A DNA stretch of 64,000 bases from Shewanella sp. UCD-KL12 (GTDB lineage Bacteria > Pseudomonadota > Gammaproteobacteria > Enterobacterales > Shewanellaceae). Under the pieces are notes generated by a model. That model had not been told where the DNA came from, ran no database searches, and saw only the letters and a program-made list of their open reading frames with translations. The translations under genes and the position numbers were made by a program. Positions 46,181 to 54,391 of the stretch are shown here, in pieces (position 1 is the stretch's first letter; every line of letters begins with the position of its first letter). The stretch covers positions 124,001-188,000 of the forward strand of contig NZ_MPHJ01000007.1 of assembly GCF_001957125.1 (NCBI RefSeq), read 5' to 3'.

Positions 46181-46491
46181 AGGATTACCTCCTCATTGAG
46201 ATCGGCTTGTAACTCTGGGGTTGCGAGTTCAGAAATTGTGATCCCCAGGTTTTCTAAATCAGTTCTAAGTTCTGGCTGGCAGTCTAGCCAGTCAACGTTG
46301 AGAGAACGGGCTTTGCATGTTTGGGAAAATAGATAAAGGAGCTGTGCCCCGGCGGTGTCGACTCGAGTGAGTTGGCTCGCATCAATATGTAACTGCTCAT
46401 CATGAGTGAGTAGTTCTGAAAGTTGCGTGAATATAGGTTGAATATTTCGAATGGTTAGTTCCGAATCCAATTTAATTGTTTGTTCCGACAT
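46177..46491 (-). CDS. STAS domain protein
   Basis: The 104-aa protein has the STAS fold pattern ('SELTIRNIQPIFTQLSELL', then 'LHIDASQLTRVDTAGAQLLYLFSQ', where the Ser/Thr region of anti-sigma antagonists lies). The expected phosphorylatable residue is Asp-Thr rather than Asp-Ser ('VDTAG'). Its partner is not known. It is the first gene of the che operon, and similar small STAS proteins begin other Shewanella and Vibrio chemotaxis clusters. AAAGGA precedes the ATG. Confidence 0.85.
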   Translation of the reverse strand: MSEQTIKLDSELTIRNIQPIFTQLSELLTHDEQLHIDASQLTRVDTAGAQLLYLFSQTCKARSLNVDWLDCQPELRTDLENLGITISELATPELQADLNEEVIL

Positions 46492-46795
46492 TTAATTTTC
46501 CTTTGGATAGCTTTCCTCATCCCTGCAAGATCAAAAGATAGTCGGCAAATAGCAGTATTTCCTCTTTTCCTGTTACTTTTTTTTGATTAATTAATAGGAC
46601 TAGTATCCAGCCAGTATAAACAAGGCTAGCTATTTAGTTAGAATCTTCCTTTTTGTCAAATCCCAGTGCATGCATCTGTTTTTAATGGGAAATTTAGTTT
46701 GTTGCTGAGAGGGTGATAGATGAGGAGAGGCTTATTGATTTCTATGTTACAGATTGTTTGTTTTGCTAGCGTAATTGATGTAAGTGTTTATAACA
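46492..46795. promoter_or_regulatory. Upstream region of the che operon
   Basis: Non-coding, about 300 bp. On the minus strand GCCGACTA (46539-46546) resembles the -10 element of flagellar sigma-28 promoters (GCCGATAA), but no matching -35 is clear at the right distance. Nothing else was recognised. Confidence 0.3.
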
Positions 46796-46825
46796 GCCCT
46801 CATAAATTAAGTCATTTACGAGGGC
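46796..46825 (-). terminator. Hairpin at the end of the oxidase assembly operon
   Basis: GCCCTC (46796-46801) pairs with GAGGGC (46820-46825), with TAAA/TTTA inside, just 7 bp after the sco stop codon. It is weakly followed by T residues on the minus strand. Confidence 0.55.
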
Positions 46826-46831
46826 GTTTAA

Positions 46832-47503
46832 CTACTGGTAATAGCTAATAATTTTATTGACGTCAGCGATGAGGTTGTTGTTTGTGATTTGTGGAAGCTT
46901 ACCGGGTGATGATGATTTAGGCTTTATAATTGCTACCTTCTGGCCTGAAGGGGATATCAGCGCCATTGCAGCACTATGATCGACTTGATAGTCCTCACCG
47001 TCACCAATCATGGCATAGACAAAACCAAGATCTCTAGTGAGAGGAAAGAGCTGTGCATGATCACCTGTAACTGCAGTAAATTGAGGGTTAAAAAAATTCA
47101 TATAGCTCAGAAGCTTATCTTGAGTATCTCTTTGAGGGTCAACAGAGAGAAAGATAACTTGCACTTCTGAGTGATTTTGCAGTTCAGGGTAGGCTGATGT
47201 TAGCTTGCCCATAGTGGTCGGACACACATCGGGGCAAGATGTATAGCCGATAAAAAACAGACTCCACTTGTTGGCTAATTGAGCGTTGGTGAACTGGTTC
47301 CCATGTTGATCCGTTAGTGAAAATGGGGCAAGTGGCTTTGCTTTTGGAAAGATAAAGCTGGTGGACAGTGATAGCGTATGATCCTGCTTGCTTATTATGG
47401 TGTCTTGCTTAGCCTGCTTAAGTTGAATGGCAGTGAAGCCACCTAAACCTAAGATGACTAGCCCCATTAAGATAGTTACCACAAGTGTTATAGGCTTGGT
47501 CAT
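46832..47503 (-). CDS. SCO1/SenC family copper chaperone
   Basis: The 223-aa protein has one N-terminal membrane anchor (about residues 7-27) and a periplasmic thioredoxin-fold domain with the copper motif 'GYTSCPDVCPTTMGKL' (CxxxC) and the conserved His in 'YQVDHSAAMALIS'. SCO proteins deliver or reduce copper for the CuA site of cytochrome oxidase subunit II. It is the last gene of the cox assembly block, 38 bp after ctaB. Confidence 0.94.
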   Translation of the reverse strand: MTKPITLVVTILMGLVILGLGGFTAIQLKQAKQDTIISKQDHTLSLSTSFIFPKAKPLAPFSLTDQHGNQFTNAQLANKWSLFFIGYTSCPDVCPTTMGKLTSAYPELQNHSEVQVIFLSVDPQRDTQDKLLSYMNFFNPQFTAVTGDHAQLFPLTRDLGFVYAMIGDGEDYQVDHSAAMALISPSGQKVAIIKPKSSSPGKLPQITNNNLIADVNKIISYYQ

Positions 47504-47540
47504 CTTAAATTCCTATGTATGATGAATTATCTATCTAGGG

Positions 47541-48455
47541 CTAAACCCAAAGGTAGTGATCAACAAGTAATATGATAAATAACAACATCAAATGGTAAAT
47601 TGAGAATCGAAAGACCTGCATTGCCAGTCCTGGTTTATCTTGGTATTTAAGCTCCCACGATTTATAGATAAATCCACAGCTAAGCAGTGTTGAGCCAATA
47701 AGGTAGATAGGGCCACACATACCGACAATAACAGGAAGCAAGCAAGCGATGGCGAGTAAAACGGTATAGAGCAAGATACAGGTTTTAGTGAATTCAGTAC
47801 CATGCGTTACTGGCAGCATAGGAATATCAACTTTGGCATATTCTGCTTTCCTATGAATCGCTAATGCCCAGAAGTGAGGTGGTGTCCAGGTGAAAATGAT
47901 AATAACAAGCAGCAGGGCATGACCATGAAACTCACCAGTTATTGATGTCCAGCCAAGTAATGGAGGCATAGCTCCCGCAAGCCCACCGACGACTATATTT
48001 TGTGGCGTTGCACGTTTTAGGTAAGCCGTGTAAACCACTGCATAGCCTAATAAACTGGCAAAGGTGAGCCAGGCTGTGAGTTCATTGACTAGCGTATAGA
48101 GAAGTACGAAACCTAATGTGGCCAAACTTACTGAAAAAATTAGGGCTTTGATAATAGAGACTCGGCCTTTCGGTAAGGGGCGGTTATAGGTGCGAGCCAT
48201 CAGGCCATCGATTCTACGATCGATGAGGTGATTGAATGCAGCAGCTGCCCCCGCCATCATACCAATACCAATTAGCCCCACAATCAAGGGTTGCAAGGGC
48301 ACGCTTCCCGGCACGGCTAAACACATACCAACCAGAACTGTTAACAGCATGAGTGCGACTACTTTGGGCTTAGTCATCTCATAATATGCACGCCACTGTA
48401 GTGGCTTATTTTGCTCCTTGGTACTGGAGGCTGGAATGGAAAGTGATTTTGCCAT
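47541..48455 (-). CDS. ctaB: Protoheme IX farnesyltransferase (heme O synthase) CtaB/CyoE
   Basis: The 304-aa membrane protein has about nine helices and the UbiA-family motifs '[24 protein letters not shown]' (the Asp-rich N/DxxxD site) and '[23 protein letters not shown]'. It adds the farnesyl group to heme B to make heme O, the precursor of heme A for the adjacent aa3-type oxidase. It lies between ctaA and sco. Confidence 0.95.
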   Translation of the reverse strand: MAKSLSIPASSTKEQNKPLQWRAYYEMTKPKVVALMLLTVLVGMCLAVPGSVPLQPLIVGLIGIGMMAGAAAAFNHLIDRRIDGLMARTYNRPLPKGRVSIIKALIFSVSLATLGFVLLYTLVNELTAWLTFASLLGYAVVYTAYLKRATPQNIVVGGLAGAMPPLLGWTSITGEFHGHALLLVIIIFTWTPPHFWALAIHRKAEYAKVDIPMLPVTHGTEFTKTCILLYTVLLAIACLLPVIVGMCGPIYLIGSTLLSCGFIYKSWELKYQDKPGLAMQVFRFSIYHLMLLFIILLVDHYLWV

Positions 48456-48520
48456 GCTGTTCCCTCGCTTAGGCTTAAAGCCTTTAAATTATAGTTTTTA
48501 TATTATCTGTTTGATTAGTC

Positions 48521-49504
48521 TTAAGCTTTTCGCCACAGGGCGTAATTAATGAATACCATAGTGAGCAACAGCATTGCCGCACCAGCATTGTGTGATACCG
48601 CAATACCTAGTGGTAGATGTAGTACGACATTACTGATCCCCAGCGATATCTGTAGTACCAGCAGCAAGCTCAACACAACTGCTGATCTCTTTAAGCAGCT
48701 AGACTGAGATTGAGTAAAGAGCTTATAAGCTAACCAAATCAGCATAACCGCTGTCACGATAGCACCGAGTCTGTGGGTAACATGTATGGTCATGCGAGAG
48801 GGATAATCGAGAACGCCAAACTCATAGGTCTCATGATCCCCCTGAAATGGGTTAAAGGCTTGAACTAAATTAAGATTATTGGTCCAATCCCCTTCGCAGA
48901 TAGGCAGAGAGGTACAAGCAAGTGCTGCATAATTCGAGGAGGTCCAGCCACCGAGTATAATCTGTAGCACTAATATTCCTAAACAAGCCAGTGCCAGTGG
49001 CGCAAGTTGTCGCGCGTAGCTATCACCACCGGGAATTCGTAACGGCTTAGTTCTTAGGTAGAGCAGTAGCAATAGCGATATCAATGCAAAGCCACCGATG
49101 AGGTGTGACATAACTACGATTGGCATCAGTTTCATCGTGACGGTCCACATGCCTAGCGCGGCTTGGAATACGATTAATGCTGCTATAAACATAGGTAGTT
49201 TTTTTGGCGCATCAGCTTTGCGTAAGCACATGATTAAGATGACTAGCACCATTAACCCTAAGGTGCCGGCAATATAACGATGGATCATCTCAAGCCAGGC
49301 TTTTTCTGCTTCTACCGTGTGTTCTGGAAAGGCATCTTTAGCTGCTGTGAGCTCGTGGCTTGCACTCGGGACTTTTAGCATGCCATAGCACCCCGGCCAA
49401 TCTGGGCAACCAAGCCCCGCATCAGAAAGGCGTGTGTAGGCCCCCATCAATATCACACAAAGGGTGAAAACTAACGTCACTTTAAGAAGAGGTTTGATAT
49501 CCAT
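48521..49504 (-). CDS. ctaA: Heme A synthase CtaA/COX15
   Basis: The 327-aa membrane protein has about eight helices and conserved heme-ligand His residues ('WLEMIHRYIAGTLG', 'VVMSHLIGGFALIS', 'IHVTHRLGAIVTA', 'AVSHNAGAAMLLL'). 'GAYTRLSDAGLGCPDWPGCYG' type sequence near the N terminus is a family mark. It oxidises heme O to heme A. The ATG overlaps the TAA stop of the preceding gene by one base, showing coupling. Confidence 0.95.
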   Translation of the reverse strand: MDIKPLLKVTLVFTLCVILMGAYTRLSDAGLGCPDWPGCYGMLKVPSASHELTAAKDAFPEHTVEAEKAWLEMIHRYIAGTLGLMVLVILIMCLRKADAPKKLPMFIAALIVFQAALGMWTVTMKLMPIVVMSHLIGGFALISLLLLLYLRTKPLRIPGGDSYARQLAPLALACLGILVLQIILGGWTSSNYAALACTSLPICEGDWTNNLNLVQAFNPFQGDHETYEFGVLDYPSRMTIHVTHRLGAIVTAVMLIWLAYKLFTQSQSSCLKRSAVVLSLLLVLQISLGISNVVLHLPLGIAVSHNAGAAMLLLTMVFINYALWRKA

Positions 49505-50049
49505 TAACCAATCCTCGACAGTTTAAGCATCTTTCTAAGGTCGGCCACTATCGACTTTCCCTGCATGATTTGTGCTTGATGACTTGTGGTGATTGGGTAG
49601 CTCATGACCATGCTGCCTAATGGATCAACGATGACAAACTTTTGGTCTTTAAGTAGCTGACTGAGTGCAGCTGTAGGGGTTGCAGTGACAAAGTCGAATG
49701 AGGCCAGTGCTGAAATATCACTGTTTTGATCAAGCATGATAATAGTATGGACCCGGTCCTGATTTCGGCCTAATGCGATATGACTTTGTTGCAAAATATA
49801 CAGTCTATCTAGGCAACTATTATCGCAAACTGCCGGGAGCTGATATAACAGTTGCCACTCTTTAGGTTGAGGGTTGGTCATATCTAGGCTTGGGTAGCTT
49901 ATTCCTACATCAAGTAGTTCACCCTTGTTGGTTGCGCCGCCATTATACAGCCCAAAGCTCAAAATCAGCTTGGCTGCGATAACTGGTACAGCAAAGGCCA
50001 GTAGTAGTAATAGCAGCGTTTTTTTGCCGTTCTTTTTGGGGGAGTTCAT
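49504..50049 (-). CDS. Oxidase-cluster single-pass membrane protein, unknown function
   Basis: The 181-aa protein has one N-terminal membrane helix (about residues 10-31) and a periplasmic domain with a Cys pair ('CDNSCLDRLYILQQSH') and an ending similar to thioredoxin-like folds ('FVIVDPLGSMVMSYP'). Genes of this type are regularly found between SURF1 and ctaA in proteobacterial cox clusters. Its Cys pair and position suggest a part in copper or thiol handling during assembly, which is inference. It is coupled to ctaA by a one-base overlap. Confidence 0.75.
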   Translation of the reverse strand: MNSPKKNGKKTLLLLLLAFAVPVIAAKLILSFGLYNGGATNKGELLDVGISYPSLDMTNPQPKEWQLLYQLPAVCDNSCLDRLYILQQSHIALGRNQDRVHTIIMLDQNSDISALASFDFVTATPTAALSQLLKDQKFVIVDPLGSMVMSYPITTSHQAQIMQGKSIVADLRKMLKLSRIG

Positions 50050-50274
50050 TCTATCTCCTCTGTATTATTTGGGTATCACGTTACCTTTGTGGCTGCACCA
50101 CCTCATTGAGCTTGTGTCAGCCTGCATTACCATTACAGCTATGCAAAACGATTGGTAATCGTGAACAACTTAATATCAGTGCACCCCGGAACGGCTAGGA
50201 CGCATATTTTCTAACCTACATGGTCTATTCTGGGTTAGCAATAGCGATGTTGGTATAAAGTTAAATTACTTATC

Positions 50275-51000
50275 TTATTGTTTTAGTTTGCGAAAAAGCA
50301 AATAAAGCATAATGAATCCAAACACGCCTGCCATGCTAAACCATTGAACCGCATAGCCTTGATGCTTCTGGGCTGACAAGGGGATGGGTTGCCAAGGGTG
50401 TGGCAGGGTGTCGTTAGGTAGATTACTTGGCTGCAATACGCTACTGGCGAGTGGGTGATCTATTAACAGTGACAGTTGCTCAAGGTTGAGGTTTTGAATG
50501 CGTTTAGGCCACCCCGATTCAGCCATTAATTGAGAGCTCATTGGGTTGCTCTCTTTTTGATATACCCGACCTTTAAGCTCCAGAGGCTGATTAACGGGTT
50601 CGATACTTGGCAGCACTGCGCGGTCATACTCTCCAGCAACAAACCCAAGCTCTACGAGCAGCCAAGGTTGAGTCGGGCTGATTTCAAAAACCTGATAAGC
50701 TAAATATCCAACTTGTCTATCGAGTACTTGGTTATCAAGTAAAAAAATGTGCTGCATAGCAGGTGTAGCTTGAGTGGTTAGTCTAAAACCAGTGGGGTTT
50801 TCAGTTTTAGGCAGTGCTAGTAATTGTGAATAATCGAATTCCGCACTTGCTTGACGTTCACTAAGAGCTGCTTGCCATTGTTGCTTTTGCTCGCCACGTT
50901 CGAGCTGCCAAAAACCTAGCTTGACCAAAATTGAAAACACTATCACAGTAGAAAGCACAATAAAAAACCATGCGGCCGCCCCACGGACTCGAGGAATCAT
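50275..51000 (-). CDS. SURF1 family oxidase assembly protein
   Basis: The 241-aa protein has a membrane helix at each end (about residues 10-30 and 215-233) with a loop domain between: 'LGFWQLERGEQKQQ' after the first helix and 'HQGYAVQWFSMAGVFGFIMLYLLFR' type sequence at the end, both SURF1 marks. SURF1 helps insert heme A into subunit I. The frame is open to 51198, but that extension is antisense to the DUF2909 gene. The Met at 51000 fits the family. The start is one base away from the start of the divergent DUF2909 gene. Confidence 0.92.
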   Translation of the reverse strand: MIPRVRGAAAWFFIVLSTVIVFSILVKLGFWQLERGEQKQQWQAALSERQASAEFDYSQLLALPKTENPTGFRLTTQATPAMQHIFLLDNQVLDRQVGYLAYQVFEISPTQPWLLVELGFVAGEYDRAVLPSIEPVNQPLELKGRVYQKESNPMSSQLMAESGWPKRIQNLNLEQLSLLIDHPLASSVLQPSNLPNDTLPHPWQPIPLSAQKHQGYAVQWFSMAGVFGFIMLYLLFRKLKQ

Positions 51001-51001
51001 A

Positions 51002-51220
51002 ATGAACGCACTATTTGTTTTTAAACTGGTTTTAGTACTGCTACTACTATTCATACTTGTTAACTTAGCGCGAGCCTTGTTTGTGATGGTTAAGGGTGAA
51101 AATAAAGTCCCGATGAGCCAGTTTTTAGGTCGCCGAGTACTCTTTTCGGTATTGGTGGTTATGTTGTTGCTACTCGCTTTAGGGGCTGGGATTATCACGC
51201 CTAACCCCAGGCCCTATTAA
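51002..51220 (+). CDS. DUF2909 twin-transmembrane protein
   Basis: The 72-aa protein has two membrane helices ('FKLVLVLLLLFILVNLARALFVMV' type and 'LFSVLVVMLLLLALGAGI'), joined by a short basic loop. It matches DUF2909, small proteins regularly found in cytochrome oxidase clusters. The ATG at 51002 has GAGG eight bases upstream, inside the SURF1 start. The earlier start at 50921 would add a non-membrane extension and was rejected. It is the only plus-strand gene in the cox block. Confidence 0.82.
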   Translation: MNALFVFKLVLVLLLLFILVNLARALFVMVKGENKVPMSQFLGRRVLFSVLVVMLLLLALGAGIITPNPRPY

Positions 51221-51238
51221 TGCATTATTTTGTTTTAT

Positions 51239-52114
51239 CTATAGTACGTAGACGAAGATAAACAGACATAGCCATACCACATCAACGAAGTGCCAATACC
51301 AACTACCTGCTTGAAAGGCAAAATGCTGTTTAGGGGTGAAATGCCCCTTAAGCACTCGCATGAACAATACGATAAGAAACACGGTTCCTAAGGTAACGTG
51401 CATACCGTGAAAACCTGTGAGTAAGAAGAAGGTATTGCCGTAAATCCCTGACTCAAGCGTTAGCCCCATTTCAGTATAGGCGTGTACATATTCCTCTACC
51501 TGCAGGAACAGGAATCCAATGCCTAACAGAATTGTAAGCCCCAGCCATAGGGTCAATGCTTTGCGCTTATCTTTCTCTAAGCCGACATGTGCAAAATGCA
51601 ATGTAACTGAAGAGGTAAGTAGAATTAGCGTGTTATAGAGTGGTAATCCGGTCCAACCCATCGCTTCGGTTGTAGTGCCATCTGGTGTGGTGACTAATGG
51701 CCAAACGGCTTCAAATGTTGGCCAAAGTACCTCATGAGTCATGGCATTATTTGATGCACCACCTAGCCAAGGTATGGCGATCATACGGGCGTAAAATAGC
51801 GCGCCAAAAAAGGCCGCAAAGAACATCACTTCTGAAAAGATAAACCAGCTCATACCTTGTCTAAATGAACGATCCATCTGCTTGGAGTACAGTCCAGCCA
51901 TTGATTCTGCAATCACTGTTCTAAACCAGCCAAAAATCATAAAAATGATAATGGCGATACCCGCTAACAGAATATAACCGCCGATGCCGCCTTCTGTGTT
52001 CAATTCAGAGACATAGCTACCAGCACCAAAGGCGATGAGGAATAGACCTATGGCACCAATAATCGGCCAAGCGCTTTGGGCGGGTACGTAATAAGGTTCG
52101 TGCTTAATTGTCAT
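51239..52114 (-). CDS. ctaE: Cytochrome c oxidase subunit III
   Basis: The 291-aa membrane protein has seven helices and the subunit III marks 'SWFIFSEVMFFAAFFGALFYARM', 'LPLYNTLILLTSSVTLHFAH' and 'GFHGMHVTLGTVFLIV', ending 'QAGSWYWHFVDVVWLCLFIFVYV'. It stabilises the oxidase core. Its ATG overlaps the stop of a 31-codon ORF by ATGA. The end is convergent with the DUF2909 gene. Confidence 0.96.
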   Translation of the reverse strand: MTIKHEPYYVPAQSAWPIIGAIGLFLIAFGAGSYVSELNTEGGIGGYILLAGIAIIIFMIFGWFRTVIAESMAGLYSKQMDRSFRQGMSWFIFSEVMFFAAFFGALFYARMIAIPWLGGASNNAMTHEVLWPTFEAVWPLVTTPDGTTTEAMGWTGLPLYNTLILLTSSVTLHFAHVGLEKDKRKALTLWLGLTILLGIGFLFLQVEEYVHAYTEMGLTLESGIYGNTFFLLTGFHGMHVTLGTVFLIVLFMRVLKGHFTPKQHFAFQAGSWYWHFVDVVWLCLFIFVYVL

Positions 52115-52206
52115 CTTGTGGCTCCTTGCTCTTCATTATCGACAGCGGCAATAATCGGCCCGGCACGCGGTGCTAGCACTTTAAAAGGGTGATATAACGT
52201 GTTCAT
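52111..52206 (-). CDS. 31-codon ORF coupled to ctaE
   Basis: Between ctaG and ctaE an ATG at 52206 with GGAG upstream opens a 31-residue frame (MNTLYHPFKVLAPRAGPIIA then an acidic end) whose TGA overlaps the ATG of ctaE. Spacing, ribosome-binding site and ATGA overlap all suggest translation. No membrane helix is present, and the family was not recognised. It could be a leader that couples ctaE to the upstream genes, or a shortened relic of the small protein often found here (for example DUF2970). Confidence 0.55.
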   Translation of the reverse strand: MNTLYHPFKVLAPRAGPIIAAVDNEEQGATR

Positions 52207-52217
52207 CTTGCGGCTCC

Positions 52218-52775
52218 TTACTCTGCAACATTGTCGACATAGCCTTTGTCTGTGATGTTGTAGAGGGTGTAAGAGAGGGTCAAGGTTGAAATGGAATCCG
52301 GTAATTCAGGGTCCACATAAAAGATGAGTGGTAGATCTGCACTGGCAGTAGGTTTGAGCACTTGCTGATTAAAACAAAAGCACTCAGTTTTATTAAAGTA
52401 GGCGGCGCCTAACCCTGGAGAGACCGACGGTATTGCTTGGCCGACAATATGTTCTGCCGACAAATTCTTAGCAACAAAGTGAGTTCGTATTAACTCGCCT
52501 GGGTGCACCTGCATGGTATTCATTTCCGGTTTAAATTCCCAAGGCATATCGCTTTGTATTTGGGACATAAACTCAACGGTTACCGTTCTACTTGTATCTA
52601 CCGTGATGGGCTTATAAACACTGGCAGTACTTTGAGTCTTGCCATTAATACCTAAAGTGTCGCAAAGCACATCATATAAAGGTACCAGAGCAAATCCAAA
52701 GCCAAACATACCGACAGCGCCAAGAATGAGCATGCCTATAAGTTTACGATTAGATTTTCCCTGGACCTGTTTCAT
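52218..52775 (-). CDS. ctaG: Cytochrome c oxidase assembly protein CtaG (COX11)
   Basis: The 185-aa protein has one N-terminal membrane helix (about residues 13-32, ending 'FALVPLYDVLCDTLGING', where Cys is conserved) and a periplasmic domain with the copper motif 'NKTECFCFNQQ' (CFCF). It delivers copper to the CuB site of subunit I. The Met at 52775 is 2 bp after the ctaD stop and has GAGGTG upstream; the frame open to 52862 overlaps ctaD and is rejected. Confidence 0.95.
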   Translation of the reverse strand: MKQVQGKSNRKLIGMLILGAVGMFGFGFALVPLYDVLCDTLGINGKTQSTASVYKPITVDTSRTVTVEFMSQIQSDMPWEFKPEMNTMQVHPGELIRTHFVAKNLSAEHIVGQAIPSVSPGLGAAYFNKTECFCFNQQVLKPTASADLPLIFYVDPELPDSISTLTLSYTLYNITDKGYVDNVAE

Positions 52776-52777
52776 CT

Positions 52778-54382
52778 TTATTTCACCTCTGGTGGTGTTG
52801 TAAACGAGTGGTAAGGTGCTGGACTTGGAATGGTCCATTCGAGTCCTTCTGAACCTTCCCAAGGTTTAGCTGGGGCTTTTTCACCCCCACGAATACACTT
52901 GAGTACCACCGCTAAAAAGATAAATTGTGATAGTCCAAAGGCAAAGCCGCCGATAGATACAATTTGGTTTACGTCAGCAAACTGAATCGCATAATCAGGA
53001 ATACGGCGAGGCATACCTGCTAAACCAAGGAAATGCATAGGGAAAAACAATACATTTACTGAGATAACAGAACACCAAAAATGCCAACGGCCCAGCGTTT
53101 CGCTATACATATTCCCGGTCCATTTTGGCAGCCAATAATAAGCAGCCGCCATAATGGAGAATATTGCGCCAGTCACCAGTACATAGTGGAAGTGGGCTAC
53201 CACAAAGTATGTATCGTGATACTGGAAATCGGCTGGAGTAATCGCCAACATTAGGCCTGAAAAGCCCCCGATGGTGAAGAGTATGATAAACGCGACGGCA
53301 AATAGCATTGGCGTTTCAAAGCTGATTGAGCCACGCCACATCGTCGCAACCCAGTTAAACACCTTCACCCCAGTCGGCACCGCAATCAACATGGTGCAAT
53401 ACATAAAGAAGAGTTCGGCAAACACCGGCATCCCCGTGGTAAACATGTGATGTGCCCACACCAAAAACGACAGTACAGCGATACTCGCGGTGGCGTAAAC
53501 CATAGAAGCATAGCCAAACAAAGGCTTACGACTGAATGCTGGTACGATTGCAGAGATAATGCCGAAAGAGGGTAAGATCATGATGTAAACCTCAGGGTGA
53601 CCGAAGAACCAGAATATATGCTGGAACATCACAGGGTCGCCACCACCTGCCGCATCAAAAAACGCGGTACCGAAGTATTTATCCGTTAGCACCATAGTCA
53701 CCGTGCCAGCAAGCACCGGCATCACCGCTATCAATAGGAAGGCGGTAATTAACCAGGTCCAGACAAATAACGGCAACTTCATCCACGTCATGCCGGGGGC
53801 ACGCATATTGACAATGGTCACCACGACGTTAATCGCGCCCATAATCGAACTTATGCCCATAATGTGCACGGAAAAAACGAATAAAGCTGTGCTGTCCGGG
53901 CTATATGTCGTCGATAGCGGCGCGTAGAAAGTCCAACCAAAGTTAGGTCCGCCACCTTCCATGAACAGTGAACTCAGTAAAATCACAAAAGCAAAAGGTA
54001 GGATCCAAAAGCTCCAGTTATTCATTCGAGGCAGTGCCATATCTGGCGCACCAATCATCATAGGGATCAACCAGTTTGCCAGACCTGTAAAGGCGGGCAT
54101 AACGGCGCCGAACACCATAACAAGACCATGTACTGTGGTCATTTGGTTAAAAAAGTTAGGTTCGACTAACTGTAGGCCCGGCTGAAATAGCTCAGCGCGA
54201 ATAACCATAGCCATTGCGCCACCAGTCAGGAACATGATGAAGCTAAACCATAAGTACAGGGTTCCAATATCTTTGTGGTTGGTAGTTAATATCCAACGCA
54301 TAATGCCTTTCGGAGCACCATGATGATGGTCATCATGGTGATCGTCGTGAGCGACAGGTGAATCTTGAGTAATTGTGCTCAT
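52778..54382 (-). CDS. ctaD: Cytochrome c oxidase subunit I
   Basis: The 534-aa membrane protein has twelve helices and the heme-copper oxidase ligands: 'TTVHGLVMVFG' (heme a His), 'FWFFGHPEVYIMILPSFG' (CuB His and cross-linked Tyr), 'VWAHHMFTTG' (CuB His pair) and 'HDTYFVVAHFHYVL' (heme a3 and a His). The Glu and Asp of the D channel ('GHPEV') are present, so it is A-family. A His-rich N terminus ('HDDHHDDHHHG') is visible. It is the catalytic subunit. Confidence 0.97.
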   Translation of the reverse strand: MSTITQDSPVAHDDHHDDHHHGAPKGIMRWILTTNHKDIGTLYLWFSFIMFLTGGAMAMVIRAELFQPGLQLVEPNFFNQMTTVHGLVMVFGAVMPAFTGLANWLIPMMIGAPDMALPRMNNWSFWILPFAFVILLSSLFMEGGGPNFGWTFYAPLSTTYSPDSTALFVFSVHIMGISSIMGAINVVVTIVNMRAPGMTWMKLPLFVWTWLITAFLLIAVMPVLAGTVTMVLTDKYFGTAFFDAAGGGDPVMFQHIFWFFGHPEVYIMILPSFGIISAIVPAFSRKPLFGYASMVYATASIAVLSFLVWAHHMFTTGMPVFAELFFMYCTMLIAVPTGVKVFNWVATMWRGSISFETPMLFAVAFIILFTIGGFSGLMLAITPADFQYHDTYFVVAHFHYVLVTGAIFSIMAAAYYWLPKWTGNMYSETLGRWHFWCSVISVNVLFFPMHFLGLAGMPRRIPDYAIQFADVNQIVSIGGFAFGLSQFIFLAVVLKCIRGGEKAPAKPWEGSEGLEWTIPSPAPYHSFTTPPEVK

Positions 54383-54391
54383 TTTTATCCC

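Noticed and set aside
46539..46546. Sigma-28 promoter for the che operon
   Set aside because: GCCGACTA fits the -10 element, but no TAAA-like -35 occurs at the required distance, so it was recorded only as a weak note in the intergenic feature.
50921..51001. Longer start for DUF2909 and, on the other strand, SURF1 extension to 51198
   Set aside because: Each extension only mirrors the other gene's coding sequence; family starts are at 51002 and 51000.
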